Part shown: in pieces, positions 15,960 to 24,336 of the stretch
Numbering within the stretch: position 1 is the stretch's first letter
How the letters are laid out: every line of letters begins with the position of its first letter
DNA from: Desulforamulus ferrireducens
GTDB lineage: Bacteria > Bacillota > Desulfotomaculia > Desulfotomaculales > Desulfotomaculaceae
Direction of reading: 5' to 3'
Length of the DNA: 64,000 nucleotides
NCBI RefSeq assembly: GCF_002005145.1
Contig: NZ_CP019698.1
Coordinates: 1,736,001 to 1,800,000, forward strand
Program-made: the position numbers and the translations under genes
The notes under the pieces: model-generated
The model's input: only the letters and a program-made list of their open reading frames with translations
Databases searched by the model: none
What the model was told of the DNA's origin: nothing

Positions 15960-17818
15960 GTGCGCCTGGCATGGGCGTTATCTATAGGGTGAAAGTCCCG
16001 AATGGCGAAGGTAGCAGTAGCTATAGCTTAAGACAAGGGTGTCTATCGCGAGGTAGAATCTGAAGGAAGTCGGCGGCAAACCTCTGGCCCGAGGACCACG
16101 AACTCCAGGTGAGGCTAGCGACAGTTGGATGAATCTGCAAAGCAAGATAAAGTCCATGCTACCAAAGGCTGTCGAGAGTAAATGGAGCGGGTAGATGGAG
16201 GGAAAGAAACGTTCTTACCCGGGGAGGCCTGCCGGAAACGCCAATTAAATTGGTAACCCATGCAGAGATGTATGACTGAACCGGCAGGAGTCAGCAGAGG
16301 CCATAGTACCTGCGAAGAGACGTCTGAGCAGGGAAGGGCTGAACATGATTGTGAGGGAAGTTCATGGGGAGTTCGAGAGGTAAGCAAAGACAGCAGAAAA
16401 TCCCAAAAGGGAACTACCTTCAGGAGGAAGCGGTGAATACGCAGGGGACTGGAGGAGGGCCGAGTTTATCACCGGCACGAACCAAAGAAACGACCCGCGA
16501 AGAAAGTTGTAACAACCTGATGGAACGGGTGGTAGCAAGGGACAATATGCTATATGCGCTATACCGGGTGGAGACTAACAAAGGAGCAGCTGGAATAGAT
16601 GGAATGACGATAGAATCCCTTCGTCCATTCCTCAAAGACCAGTGGCCCGTAATTAGAGAACAACTCCTAAAAGGAACCTACCAACCAAAACCAGTACGTC
16701 GAGTCGAAATCCCGAAACCAGACGGAGGAACAAGGTTGTTGGGAATACCAACGGTAATAGACCGCCTAATCCAACAGGCCCTTCTACAGAAAATGAACGA
16801 CATCTTTGAACCAACCTTTGTCCCATTTAGCTTCGGCTTTCGCCCCCACAAAAGAGCACATTCGGCAGTAGAACTGGCAAGAGAGTACATCAAGGAAGGA
16901 TACAGGTGGGTAGTGGACATGGACTTGGAGAAATTCTTCGACAAGGTCAACCACGACATACTTATGTCAAAGGTGGCCAGAAGAATCCAAGACAAAAGGG
17001 TGTTACTGCTCATTCGGAGATACCTCCAAGCCGGGGTAATGAAGGAACCCCCCAAGGAGGCCCGTTGAGCCCACTTTTAGCCAACATCATGCTGAATGAA
17101 CTGGACTTAGAACTCTGCAGGAGAGGGCACAGATTCGTCAGATATGCAGATGACTGCAACATTTACGTAAAGAGCCGAAGAGCCGGGGAAAGAGTCATGG
17201 CGAGTGTCAAAAAGTTTGTAGAAGAGAGACTAAAACTTAAAGTCAATATGCAAAAGAGTGCAGTAGACAGGCCGTGGAAGAGGAAATTTCTAGGATTTTC
17301 ATTTACGTGGGACAAAGAACCCAAAATCAGAATAGCCCCAAAGACGAAAAAGCGATTCATGGACAAAATACGGGAGCTAACCAACCGAAGCAAAAGCCAG
17401 TCAATGAACAAAAGAATCAAGGCAATCAACACCTATATAGTCGGGTGGATTGGCTACTACAGGTTAGCTGATACGAGAAGCGTATTTCAATCCCTTGATG
17501 AATGGCTAAGACGGCGACTACGAATGTGCTACTTAAAACAATGGAAGAAACCAAAGACCAAAAGAAAGAAATTAGTAGCGCTGGGAATACCGCCAGAATG
17601 GGCAATGCTGATAAGCGGGTCACGTAAGGGATACTGGAGATTATCAAACACGCCACAAGTAAACAAAGCCCTCGGTCTCGCCTTTTGGCAAGAACAAGGG
17701 CTTAAAAGTTTAGTTGAAAGATACAACGAACTTCGTTCCACAACATGAACCGCCGTATACCGAACGGTACGTACGGTGGTGTGAGAGGACGGGAGTTAAT
17801 CGCTCCCTCCTACTCAAT
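15960..17818 (+). mobile_element. Group II intron, copy 2, with two deletions
   Basis: 1859 bp, same ends as the other copies (GTGCG...CCTACTCAAT). It is 29 bp shorter: one base is missing near 16207 (GGGAAAGAAACG instead of GGGAAAGATAACG, in a segment complementary to the TCTTT of the 5' exon and thus a possible EBS1), and 28 bp are missing from the RT at 17041/17042. Inserted directly after the tRNA-Trp terminator. It could move only with RT supplied from another copy. Confidence 0.92.
16364..17748 (+). pseudogene. ltrA: Frameshifted intron reverse transcriptase (copy 2)
   Basis: Same protein as in copies 1, 3 and 4, but a 28-bp deletion between the DKRVLLLIRRYLQAGVM segment and GTPQGG shifts the frame. 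The first frame ends at 17068 after an altered tail. The second frame, holding the YADD motif and the maturase domain, has no start of its own that would make a whole enzyme. Confidence 0.9.
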
Positions 17819-17899
17819 TGTATCAAGAGGAGGTTAGTAACAGCTACCTTATTTCCGACAAACCTTAACAAAATATGACAAATATAATATAATAAATTT

Positions 17900-18565
17900 A
17901 TGGAACTATTAACTATAAGCAAAGCGGCAAAGAAATTAGGTGTACATCCGAACAGCCTGCGCAACTGGGAGAAGCAAGGCTTGATTAAGCCTGTCCGTTT
18001 ACCTGGCGGTCAGCGCCGGTACTCCATGGACGAACTCAACAGGCTTTTGCAGTCCGGTCAATTAACTGATAGTCAAGAAGCAGTTGTGCTTTACGCCCGG
18101 GTATCCACTAACAAGCAGGCCGATGCGGGCAACCTGGACCGGCAGATGGAACGGTTGCGCCAATATGCCCGAGAACGCAAATTTAACGTCAAAGCGGAAT
18201 TAACGGACGTAGCCAGCGGTTTAAACCAAAAACGCCGCGGTCTGACAAACGTGCTCAAGTTGGCAGAGCATGGTGAGTACAAAAAACTAATTATCGAATA
18301 TCCCGACCGGCTGGCCCGGTTCGGGTATTCGTACATTGAGCGGCATTTAAGGTACTGTGGCGTAGAAATCGTAGCCACAGCTGAAAAAGAGCCGGAAGAC
18401 GCACAATCCGAATTGGTCAGGGACTTATTGGCAATAGTCACGTCCTTTTCGGCCCGGCTGTATGGCGCCAGGGGCGGGAAGAAGGTCAGGCAGGGTTTTC
18501 GGGAACTGATAGCGGAGGCATCTCAAAGTGAAAAAACGGAAGAACAACAAGAAGAAGCCGACTAA
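17900..18565 (+). CDS. tnpA: IS607-family serine recombinase (transposase A)
   Basis: 221 residues. N-terminal MerR-like helix-turn-helix (TISKAAKKLGVHPNSLRNWE, residues 5-24) followed by a serine-resolvase catalytic domain with the nucleophile S69 in YARVSTNKQ, then QMERLRQYARERKF and the DRLARFGY arginine motif. The HTH-before-catalytic-domain order is diagnostic of IS607 and opposite to most resolvases. It catalyses excision and insertion. ATG 17900 has no close SD; the region is very A+T rich. The 3' end overlaps tnpB by 38 bases in another frame. Confidence 0.93.
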   Translation: MELLTISKAAKKLGVHPNSLRNWEKQGLIKPVRLPGGQRRYSMDELNRLLQSGQLTDSQEAVVLYARVSTNKQADAGNLDRQMERLRQYARERKFNVKAELTDVASGLNQKRRGLTNVLKLAEHGEYKKLIIEYPDRLARFGYSYIERHLRYCGVEIVATAEKEPEDAQSELVRDLLAIVTSFSARLYGARGGKKVRQGFRELIAEASQSEKTEEQQEEAD

Positions 18566-20237
18566 GACTGACAACGACATAAGCTGCACCGTCTGCGGCG
18601 AATTTTTTCCAGAGGTCTACCCTGCCTTCCGCTCTCAAAAGTGGAGCCGCGGGATGGAGGACCCATTAGACACCGAGATGCGTCTGTTTTGTTCCTGCAC
18701 CCGCTGGGCCTTCAATCGGTTACAGGAAGATAATTCCCGCCAAGAGCTAAAGAAGCAAGGTCAAGGAACATTCGGCATAAACTCCCGCTATTGCGACGAC
18801 GCCATACTGAAGGCCAAAGCCGTAATTGAATCGCAAAAAGAGCTGCTTGAATTGGAGATCGAAGAAACAGAAGCAAAGTTAGCCCGTGCCAAGAAGAAAC
18901 TCAGTTGGGCAGAAAAAGACCTGGACAGGGCTGTTAAAGCAAACAATCCGGCTAAAATCGAGGACTTTAAGCACACCGTACACGGCCGCAAAGCCAGGGT
19001 AAAAAAGCTGGCTGACAAGCTGGACGAGCTAAAGGTCCACCGGGACAACGGCACCATACCAAAAGTAATTTTCGGAGGCCGTTCTCTGTGGAAGCGAGTG
19101 TGCAGAGGCAGGGTTTCGAGAGAAGAATGGCGGCAGGCCCGGCAGGACAGGCTATACGCCCGCGGCGACGAGACCAAAGGAGGCAACCCGAATCTCAAAA
19201 TAAGCTGGCATAATGGAGAGTTCACCCTATCTGTGACCATCTCTCACCTGTCCGAACAGAAAGGGACAGACAAGAAGGGTAGACCCATAATGACCAGGGC
19301 CCCCCGGGTAACGGGCAAGCTCTGGCTGCCTGAGAAGCACCGGCAAAAAGTGCTGGAGCTGCTCTTATCAGGTGTGCCTTACACTGTGGAGCTAATCAAA
19401 GGTAGGGACAGCCGGTATAGGGTGCACATCACCTTTGCCGTTACAGCCCCCGTTTTAGTGACCAACCCCAACCAGGGTTACCTGGGTGCAGACACCAACC
19501 CCGACGGAGCAGCGCTGGCCAACGTCGGTTACACCGGACAGCCCGCGCCCTGGCCGGAAGGTTTCACCGTACCCTATCCGAAAGCACTGCACAAATTCGC
19601 CGGGGAATTTCAGATAACCATGCACCCGAACGGGTTTCTTTACATCAAGGTACCCGAATTGTCCTACAGCCGGGGCTTCCGGCGCACGTACTTAATTGGC
19701 GTGCTTGCCAAAGTAGTGGTGGACACAGCTAAAACTTTAGGCAAACCCATCGCTTTAGAGAGCCTGGACTTCGGCAAAGACCGTTTTGACACCAACCGGA
19801 AATTCAACCGCATGGCGGCCAATTTTCCGTTCAAGAAGATGGTCGAGACCGTCACCCGTAAAGCCTTCAAAGAAGGCGTCGGTGTAAAGCAAGTCTGGCC
19901 GGCGCACACGTCCACCATCGGCTATTACAAATACATGGAGCGTTACGGCATAACTATCCACCACGCCGCGGCATTGGTCGTCGCCCGCCGGGCAATCGGT
20001 TTCAAAGAGTACATAACCAAAGAGTTAAAGCAGAAAGTTCAGGCCGTCAAAGAGAAACTGAGTCAAAAGGTAAATTCCTTGCCTGGGGAAGGAAGAGGGA
20101 TGACCCGAAAGGTGAAGCAACTCTTCAAGCGGCTGGACGGAAAGATTTCTGTACACAACGGTTTGACCCGTTACAAACAGGAATCGTTTCACTCTGTCTG
20201 GCATGACTTGAAACACCTTGCTTTATCAAGTAGGTGA
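18528..20237 (+). CDS. tnpB: Large TnpB-related RNA-guided nuclease-like protein
   Basis: 569 residues against about 400 for typical TnpB. N-terminal CTVCGEFF and FCSC pairs suggest a zinc site; residues about 105-170 form a lysine/glutamate-rich coiled coil (ELLELEIEETEAKLARAKKK). RuvC-I is LGADTNPDGAALAN with D322 and RuvC-II IALESLDFGK with E411. The usual CxxC...CxxC zinc ribbon between RuvC-II and -III is absent and the RuvC-III position reads IHHAAALVVARRAIGF without the canonical Asp. It belongs to the 'TnpB-related' group carried by IS607 elements. Whether it cuts DNA is not determinable from sequence. Start GTG inside tnpA. Confidence 0.8.
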   Translation: MKKRKNNKKKPTKTDNDISCTVCGEFFPEVYPAFRSQKWSRGMEDPLDTEMRLFCSCTRWAFNRLQEDNSRQELKKQGQGTFGINSRYCDDAILKAKAVIESQKELLELEIEETEAKLARAKKKLSWAEKDLDRAVKANNPAKIEDFKHTVHGRKARVKKLADKLDELKVHRDNGTIPKVIFGGRSLWKRVCRGRVSREEWRQARQDRLYARGDETKGGNPNLKISWHNGEFTLSVTISHLSEQKGTDKKGRPIMTRAPRVTGKLWLPEKHRQKVLELLLSGVPYTVELIKGRDSRYRVHITFAVTAPVLVTNPNQGYLGADTNPDGAALANVGYTGQPAPWPEGFTVPYPKALHKFAGEFQITMHPNGFLYIKVPELSYSRGFRRTYLIGVLAKVVVDTAKTLGKPIALESLDFGKDRFDTNRKFNRMAANFPFKKMVETVTRKAFKEGVGVKQVWPAHTSTIGYYKYMERYGITIHHAAALVVARRAIGFKEYITKELKQKVQAVKEKLSQKVNSLPGEGRGMTRKVKQLFKRLDGKISVHNGLTRYKQESFHSVWHDLKHLALSSR

Positions 20238-20490
20238 CCCCGTTTAGCCGGAGTACGGGAACAACCGGTAGGCCGCATCTAACAGATTGCGGGAAGCAGA
20301 GCCGCAAGGCTTTTGCTGGACGGTCAACGCAAGACGGAAACCCCGTGGTTTTCCATATGGCCGCGTTTTGCGCCCGTAAAGCACTGTTTTTCCGTCCGGG
20401 TGAGACTCCCGGGGCCGAGGCCCCCTGTCACCCCAGGGAAAATTTTTCATGGAGGTGTAAAGCCTGGTCATGGGGGCCGGGTTTACAAAA
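20238..20490 (+). ncRNA. Candidate omega/reRNA scaffold behind tnpB
   Basis: About 250 non-coding bases directly after the tnpB stop with strong nested pairing: GACGGAAA (20333-20340) with TTTCCGTC (20389-20396); GGGTGA (20398) with TCACCC (20428); inside it GGGGCC-GA-GGCCCC (20411-20424). Guide RNAs of TnpB lie at exactly this place, ending at the transposon right end. The 3' boundary and guide cannot be read. The rest up to ndk shows no gene. Confidence 0.5.
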
Positions 20491-20540
20491 ATCTAACTTA
20501 TTGTTAGGTATTGTGAACTTTTTTGAACCAGGTTAAAAGC

Positions 20541-20990
20541 ATGGAACGTACTTATTTGATGGTCAAGCCAGACGGAGTTCAACGGGGATTGGTGGGACAA
20601 ATTATCAGCCGTTTTGAGCAGAGAGGCTACAAAATTGTTGGTTTGAAAATGATGCAAATTTCCCGGGAAGTGGCGGAAAAACACTACGGGGAGCATGTAG
20701 GGAAACCTTTTTTCCAGGGACTGGTTGACTTCATTACCTCCGGCCCGGTGGTGGCCATGGTGGTGGAAGGAAAAGATGTTGTGTCCGCCGCCCGTGAAAT
20801 GATGGGGGCCACCAACCCCCTGAAAGCTGCTCCCGGCACTATTCGTGCCACCTTTGGAGTAGATGTGGGACGCAACGTCATCCATGGTTCTGATTCATTG
20901 GAAAGCGCCCAGAGGGAAATCGCACTTTTCTTCCGACCCGAAGAATTGGTGGACTACGGACGTGCCATCGACAGCTGGATTTACGAGTAA
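20541..20990 (+). CDS. ndk: Nucleoside diphosphate kinase
   Basis: Transfers the gamma-phosphate between nucleoside triphosphates and diphosphates. 149 residues starting [16 protein letters not shown], with the phospho-histidine H115 in NVIHGSDS and the Kpn-loop region intact. The SD is weak (AGG 9 bases before ATG), perhaps because the transposon right end lies only some tens of bases upstream and may have displaced the native promoter or leader; an in-frame TTG at 20523 has no SD. Confidence 0.95.
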   Translation: MERTYLMVKPDGVQRGLVGQIISRFEQRGYKIVGLKMMQISREVAEKHYGEHVGKPFFQGLVDFITSGPVVAMVVEGKDVVSAAREMMGATNPLKAAPGTIRATFGVDVGRNVIHGSDSLESAQREIALFFRPEELVDYGRAIDSWIYE

Positions 20991-21093
20991 GTTTTATACA
21001 TGAAATTCTCCAGTTAAAAGCTGGGGATTTTTATTGCAACTAATAGAAGAAGTTATATATTTATGCAAAAAATACCATAGAGGGGGTTGTAGA

Positions 21094-21483
21094 GTGGAAT
21101 TAAAAGTAGGGTTGATCCATGAAGCGAGCATCACGGTGGAAGACAGCAATACAGCCATCGCCTATGGCAGCGGCGGGGTCCGGGTTTTTGCCACCCCTGC
21201 CATGATCGGCTTGATGGAAAAAGCCGCCTTGGAACTGGCGGATCAATATTTACCGGAGGGACAAACCACCGTGGGTACCGAAGTCAATGTTAAACACACC
21301 GCCGCCACACCCGTTGGCATGAAGGTGGTGGCCCGGGCGGAATTAATTGAGATTGACGGCAGGCGTCTGGTCTTTAAAGTAGACGCATCGGATGAAGCAG
21401 GCCCCATCGGTTCCGGTACCCATGAACGGTTTATTATTAACCCGGAAAAATTTCTGCAGAAAGTGGAAAGCAAGAAAGCTTAA
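21094..21483 (+). CDS. FlK-like hotdog-fold thioesterase
   Basis: 129 residues from GTG 21094 (AGAGGGGG about 8 bases upstream; earlier in-frame starts lack an SD). The segment FATPAMIGLMEKAALELA, then VGTEVNVKHTAATPVGMKV, parallels fluoroacetyl-CoA thioesterase FlK and its many uncharacterised relatives, with candidate catalytic Thr (ATP), Glu (LMEKA) and His (VKHTAAT). Probably hydrolyses an acyl-CoA; the substrate is unknown. Follows ndk by about 100 bases. Confidence 0.75.
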   Translation: MELKVGLIHEASITVEDSNTAIAYGSGGVRVFATPAMIGLMEKAALELADQYLPEGQTTVGTEVNVKHTAATPVGMKVVARAELIEIDGRRLVFKVDASDEAGPIGSGTHERFIINPEKFLQKVESKKA

Positions 21484-21660
21484 GGGTCACAGTCTTAGGG
21501 GTCAAGTCAACAGCATTTTCAACAAGATGCCATTTTCCAAACGGATTATAAAACCAGAGGGTTGGAATGGGAAGAATAAGCCTTCTTTATGTTCGTTTTA
21601 GAACCATATAATAAGTACTTACGGGAAACACTAAAACAAATGAATTTTGGAGGTGACTGC

Positions 21661-21720
21661 ATGACTAACAAAAGACAAGAAAATTTTAAAAAAATTTGCT
21701 ATTTTCCAAAAGGAAAATAA
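21661..21720 (+). CDS. Possible 19-residue leader peptide before the glp leader RNA
   Basis: ATG to TAA encoding MTNKRQENFKKICYFPKGK, with a good SD (GGAGGTG, 6 bases upstream). It ends just before the conserved RNA at 21751. The last codons lie in a stem-loop ATTTTCC-AAAA-GGAAAAT followed by A's. It may be a remnant or a short regulatory peptide; no homologue comes to mind. The rest of 21484-21750 has nothing recognisable. Confidence 0.3.
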   Translation: MTNKRQENFKKICYFPKGK

Positions 21721-21750
21721 AAAACTATATCGAATTAAAGTTTTAAAAAT

Positions 21751-21907
21751 AATTTGATAGCACGGTTGGAGTAGTCGGAGATAACTTCAAATAGGCAGTT
21801 TCCTTTTGGAATTGTCTTGGTTTGTTGTGTTAATCCATACTCCATCAGAAAAGTGAAACGGCCTATTGGTACATGCTAAAATGTGCTTTAGGTCGTTTAT
21901 TTTTTTG
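21751..21907 (+). promoter_or_regulatory. Leader RNA A with intrinsic terminator, before glpP
   Basis: Shares with the glpF leader (25872-26031) the ordered blocks AATTTGATA, GGAGT, GGAGATAAC, a hairpin AGGCAGTTTCC...GGAATTGTCT (21793-21817) and ACTCC. The closing stem is TGGAGT (21767) with ACTCCA (21839). A terminator follows: AAACGGCCT (21856) / AGGTCGTTT (21890), then ATTTTTTT. The arrangement is that of an antitermination or riboswitch leader. GlpP is the obvious candidate regulator, which would imply autoregulation. Confidence 0.6.
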
Positions 21908-21963
21908 TTAATTCCAGGAAATATTAAAGATTGACTTATTTTTAAACGGTTGGGGGGAAGGAT

Positions 21964-22536
21964 ATGGACTTCTTAGAAAAAGTCATGGGCCGAAGTCATA
22001 TCGGAGCGGCTATTCGGAGGGTTGAAGACCTGGAGGAGGCTGTTCGGCATCCAAATATCCACGCCATTTTCCTTTTAGGTGGGGATATTAACTATCTCCC
22101 CGGGATGATTAAAAAGGTTCGCACCTCAAACAAGGTTATGCTGACGCATATAGATCTGGTTGAAGGCATCGGAAAAGACCGGGCAGGTATTCACCTAATA
22201 AAGCGAATGGGTGTACAGGGAATTGTAACGACAAAATCAAACTTGACCAAATTTGCCAAGGAGGAGGACCTTTGGGTTATCCAGCGCTTATTTATCGTGG
22301 ATTCTGAATCCGTTAAAACCGCTATTCGGGTGGCAGAAAAGATTAAGCCCCATGCAGTTGAAGTATTACCTGCCACAATTCCTCAATATGTTATTGAGGA
22401 CATGAAAAGGTCCCTTGGCCTTCCTGTTTTAGGAGGAGGGTTATTAAGGACGGAAACTGATGTTAAGGAGGCTCTTGGCAAAGGGATTGATGCCATAACA
22501 ACCAGTCTCAGGCAACTTTGGAATGTTAATTTGTGA
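21964..22536 (+). CDS. glpP: Glycerol-3-phosphate-responsive antiterminator
   Basis: GlpP binds glycerol-3-phosphate and glp leader mRNA, preventing termination. 190 residues with the family blocks AIRRVEDLEEAVRHPNIHAI, FLLGGDINYL, VMLTHIDLVEGIGKDRAGI, TTKSNLTKFAKE, HAVEVLPATIP and LPVLGGGLLRTETDV in a TIM-barrel-like chain. SD GGGGGAAGG is 5 bases before ATG. It is preceded by its own terminator-bearing leader and followed by the chemoreceptor, then glpFK-glpABC. Confidence 0.92.
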   Translation: MDFLEKVMGRSHIGAAIRRVEDLEEAVRHPNIHAIFLLGGDINYLPGMIKKVRTSNKVMLTHIDLVEGIGKDRAGIHLIKRMGVQGIVTTKSNLTKFAKEEDLWVIQRLFIVDSESVKTAIRVAEKIKPHAVEVLPATIPQYVIEDMKRSLGLPVLGGGLLRTETDVKEALGKGIDAITTSLRQLWNVNL

Positions 22537-22567
22537 TGTATTACTTAGTAGTTTGGGGGAGAAATAA

Positions 22568-24265
22568 ATGTTTAGGTTTGGGGCAAAAGCGATTTCTCCG
22601 CATAAGGAAAGCAATGAACTTTTATCTCTTGCGGAAAAGTTAGGTTTCGATGCTTATCAGATAAAATGGACAGTCCAGGAAAATTCTGAAGCGGTTAAAA
22701 GTTTTGTCAAAAGTATTGAGGAAAATAACCAGGAATTGATTGCGGGGGCATCTGGATTACAGGAAATTTCCGGTGTTGCACGTATTGTGGAAGAACTTGC
22801 TGAGAAAGTGGCAAACCGCTGTACGACAGGTCTGACACAGGCTCAGATCAGTAATAAGACAATACAGGAAATAGAAACGGAACTCAAAAAAATTGCTAAT
22901 GATATGGGAAATTTCGCAGATTCAGCCGTGAAATTGCGAGATCTTTCTGAGCATATTGCACAATTTGTTGGTGAGGTTAGGGATATTGCACGTCAAACCA
23001 ATTTATTAGCATTAAACGCAGCCATTGAAGCAGCTCGGGCCGGATTGGCAGGAAAGGGTTTCTCCGTTGTGGCAGAGGAGATTCGTAAGTTGGCTGACAT
23101 TAGTGCTCTTTCCGCACAACGGATTCAACTAACTTCCGAACAGGTTACCAAAGGGATTAATGAAGTAGCTTCTGGAGCAGAAAATAGTGCAATTCGACTA
23201 AAATCAATTGGGGCAGGGGTACAGGAATGTGGAGACACCTTTTCTGATTTTGTAGATGTATTCGAAGAAATTACCGCTCTCAATTCAGAGTTGTTTCAAG
23301 GCACGGCTAAACAAGCAAACACCACAGAAAATATGGCGAAAGTATTTGCCAATATTTCTGCTTCTACGCAGCAGGTGCTGGAGGTGGTTGCGGATCAGCA
23401 AAGGCATCATGACTACCTCCGTAGGTTAGTTAACCAAATCAGTAGTAACATATATTTATTGCAAAAAAAGGCGGCTCTATATAAAGGAAAAAATGAGCTT
23501 TTGTTTGGGATAAACCCGGCCATGAGTCCGGAAACCATCCGTGAACTCTACCTTCCTGTTATTAATGCTCTCTGTGAGAATCTCGGTTACCAACCGCGTA
23601 TCGTAATAGCGGCAGACTACAATGCTTTAGCTGACTGTTTAATTGACAATATTGTTGATGTGGGATGGTTTTCTCCCCTGGCTTATGTAAATGCTTCGGC
23701 TAAGAAACCAGTAATACCCTTGGCCACACCAATTGTAAATGGAGCACCTTCTTATAAAGGGTACATCGTTTCTACCGCAGAAACGGGAGTCACTTCTTTA
23801 GCTGAGTTAAAAGGAAAACGAATGGCCTTTGTCGATCCTAAATCCGCATCCGGTTATGCTTATCCTCGACTACTGTTGCGACAAAACGGGATAGATCCGG
23901 ATCGTCAACTGGGAGAAAGCGTATTCCTTGGCACGCATAGTCGGGTTATTGATGCTGTTCTTTCCGGGGCAGTAACAGCAGGCGCTACCTACTCAGAAGC
24001 AATTGATGATGCCAAAAAGCGTGGTTTACCCGTTGACCGTTTAGTTTATCTGGCTGAAACGGAACCGATACCCAAGGACTGCCTGGCGGTTAGAGCAGAC
24101 TATGACACAAGCTTAAGGAAAAAAATACAACAAGGGTTGTTGTCATTAGCTGATACTAAGGAGGGGAAAAGAGTTCTGGCAAACTCGCCTATACAGGGCT
24201 TTATAAAGGTACGTGACGAAGACTACAACATTGTCCGTGAAATCGCCCAAGGAAGTAATACATAA
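22568..24265 (+). CDS. Soluble methyl-accepting chemotaxis receptor fused to a PhnD-like binding domain
   Basis: 565 residues in two modules. Residues about 40-290 are a chemoreceptor signalling coiled coil with the conserved hairpin tip [20 protein letters not shown] (about 137-156) and [13 protein letters not shown]. Residues about 309-560 resemble the phosphate/phosphite/phosphonate ABC-transporter binding protein PhnD ([40 protein letters not shown]). There is no signal peptide or hydrophobic span, so both modules should be cytoplasmic, and the receptor would sense an internal ligand. Context within the glp cluster suggests a phosphorylated C3 compound, as inference. SD GGGGGAGA before ATG. 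Confidence 0.85.
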   Translation: MFRFGAKAISPHKESNELLSLAEKLGFDAYQIKWTVQENSEAVKSFVKSIEENNQELIAGASGLQEISGVARIVEELAEKVANRCTTGLTQAQISNKTIQEIETELKKIANDMGNFADSAVKLRDLSEHIAQFVGEVRDIARQTNLLALNAAIEAARAGLAGKGFSVVAEEIRKLADISALSAQRIQLTSEQVTKGINEVASGAENSAIRLKSIGAGVQECGDTFSDFVDVFEEITALNSELFQGTAKQANTTENMAKVFANISASTQQVLEVVADQQRHHDYLRRLVNQISSNIYLLQKKAALYKGKNELLFGINPAMSPETIRELYLPVINALCENLGYQPRIVIAADYNALADCLIDNIVDVGWFSPLAYVNASAKKPVIPLATPIVNGAPSYKGYIVSTAETGVTSLAELKGKRMAFVDPKSASGYAYPRLLLRQNGIDPDRQLGESVFLGTHSRVIDAVLSGAVTAGATYSEAIDDAKKRGLPVDRLVYLAETEPIPKDCLAVRADYDTSLRKKIQQGLLSLADTKEGKRVLANSPIQGFIKVRDEDYNIVREIAQGSNT

Positions 24266-24336
24266 AAGTTTTAAAAAAATAAAAAAATTTAAATTTAAAA
24301 GCAGGAATTCAAGTTTTGTTGTAGAAATATATATAA

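Larger units (their letters stand above)
17819..20490 (+). mobile_element. IS607-type transposon (tnpA-tnpB plus structured 3' end)
   Basis: Contains an IS607-type serine recombinase, an overlapping TnpB-related gene and a structured downstream segment. IS607 elements lack long inverted repeats and make no long target duplication, so the exact ends cannot be read here; the left end lies between 17819 (intron 3' exon) and 17900, the right end before the ndk start at 20541. Its G+C-rich coding usage is unlike the A+T-rich flanks. Confidence 0.75.
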
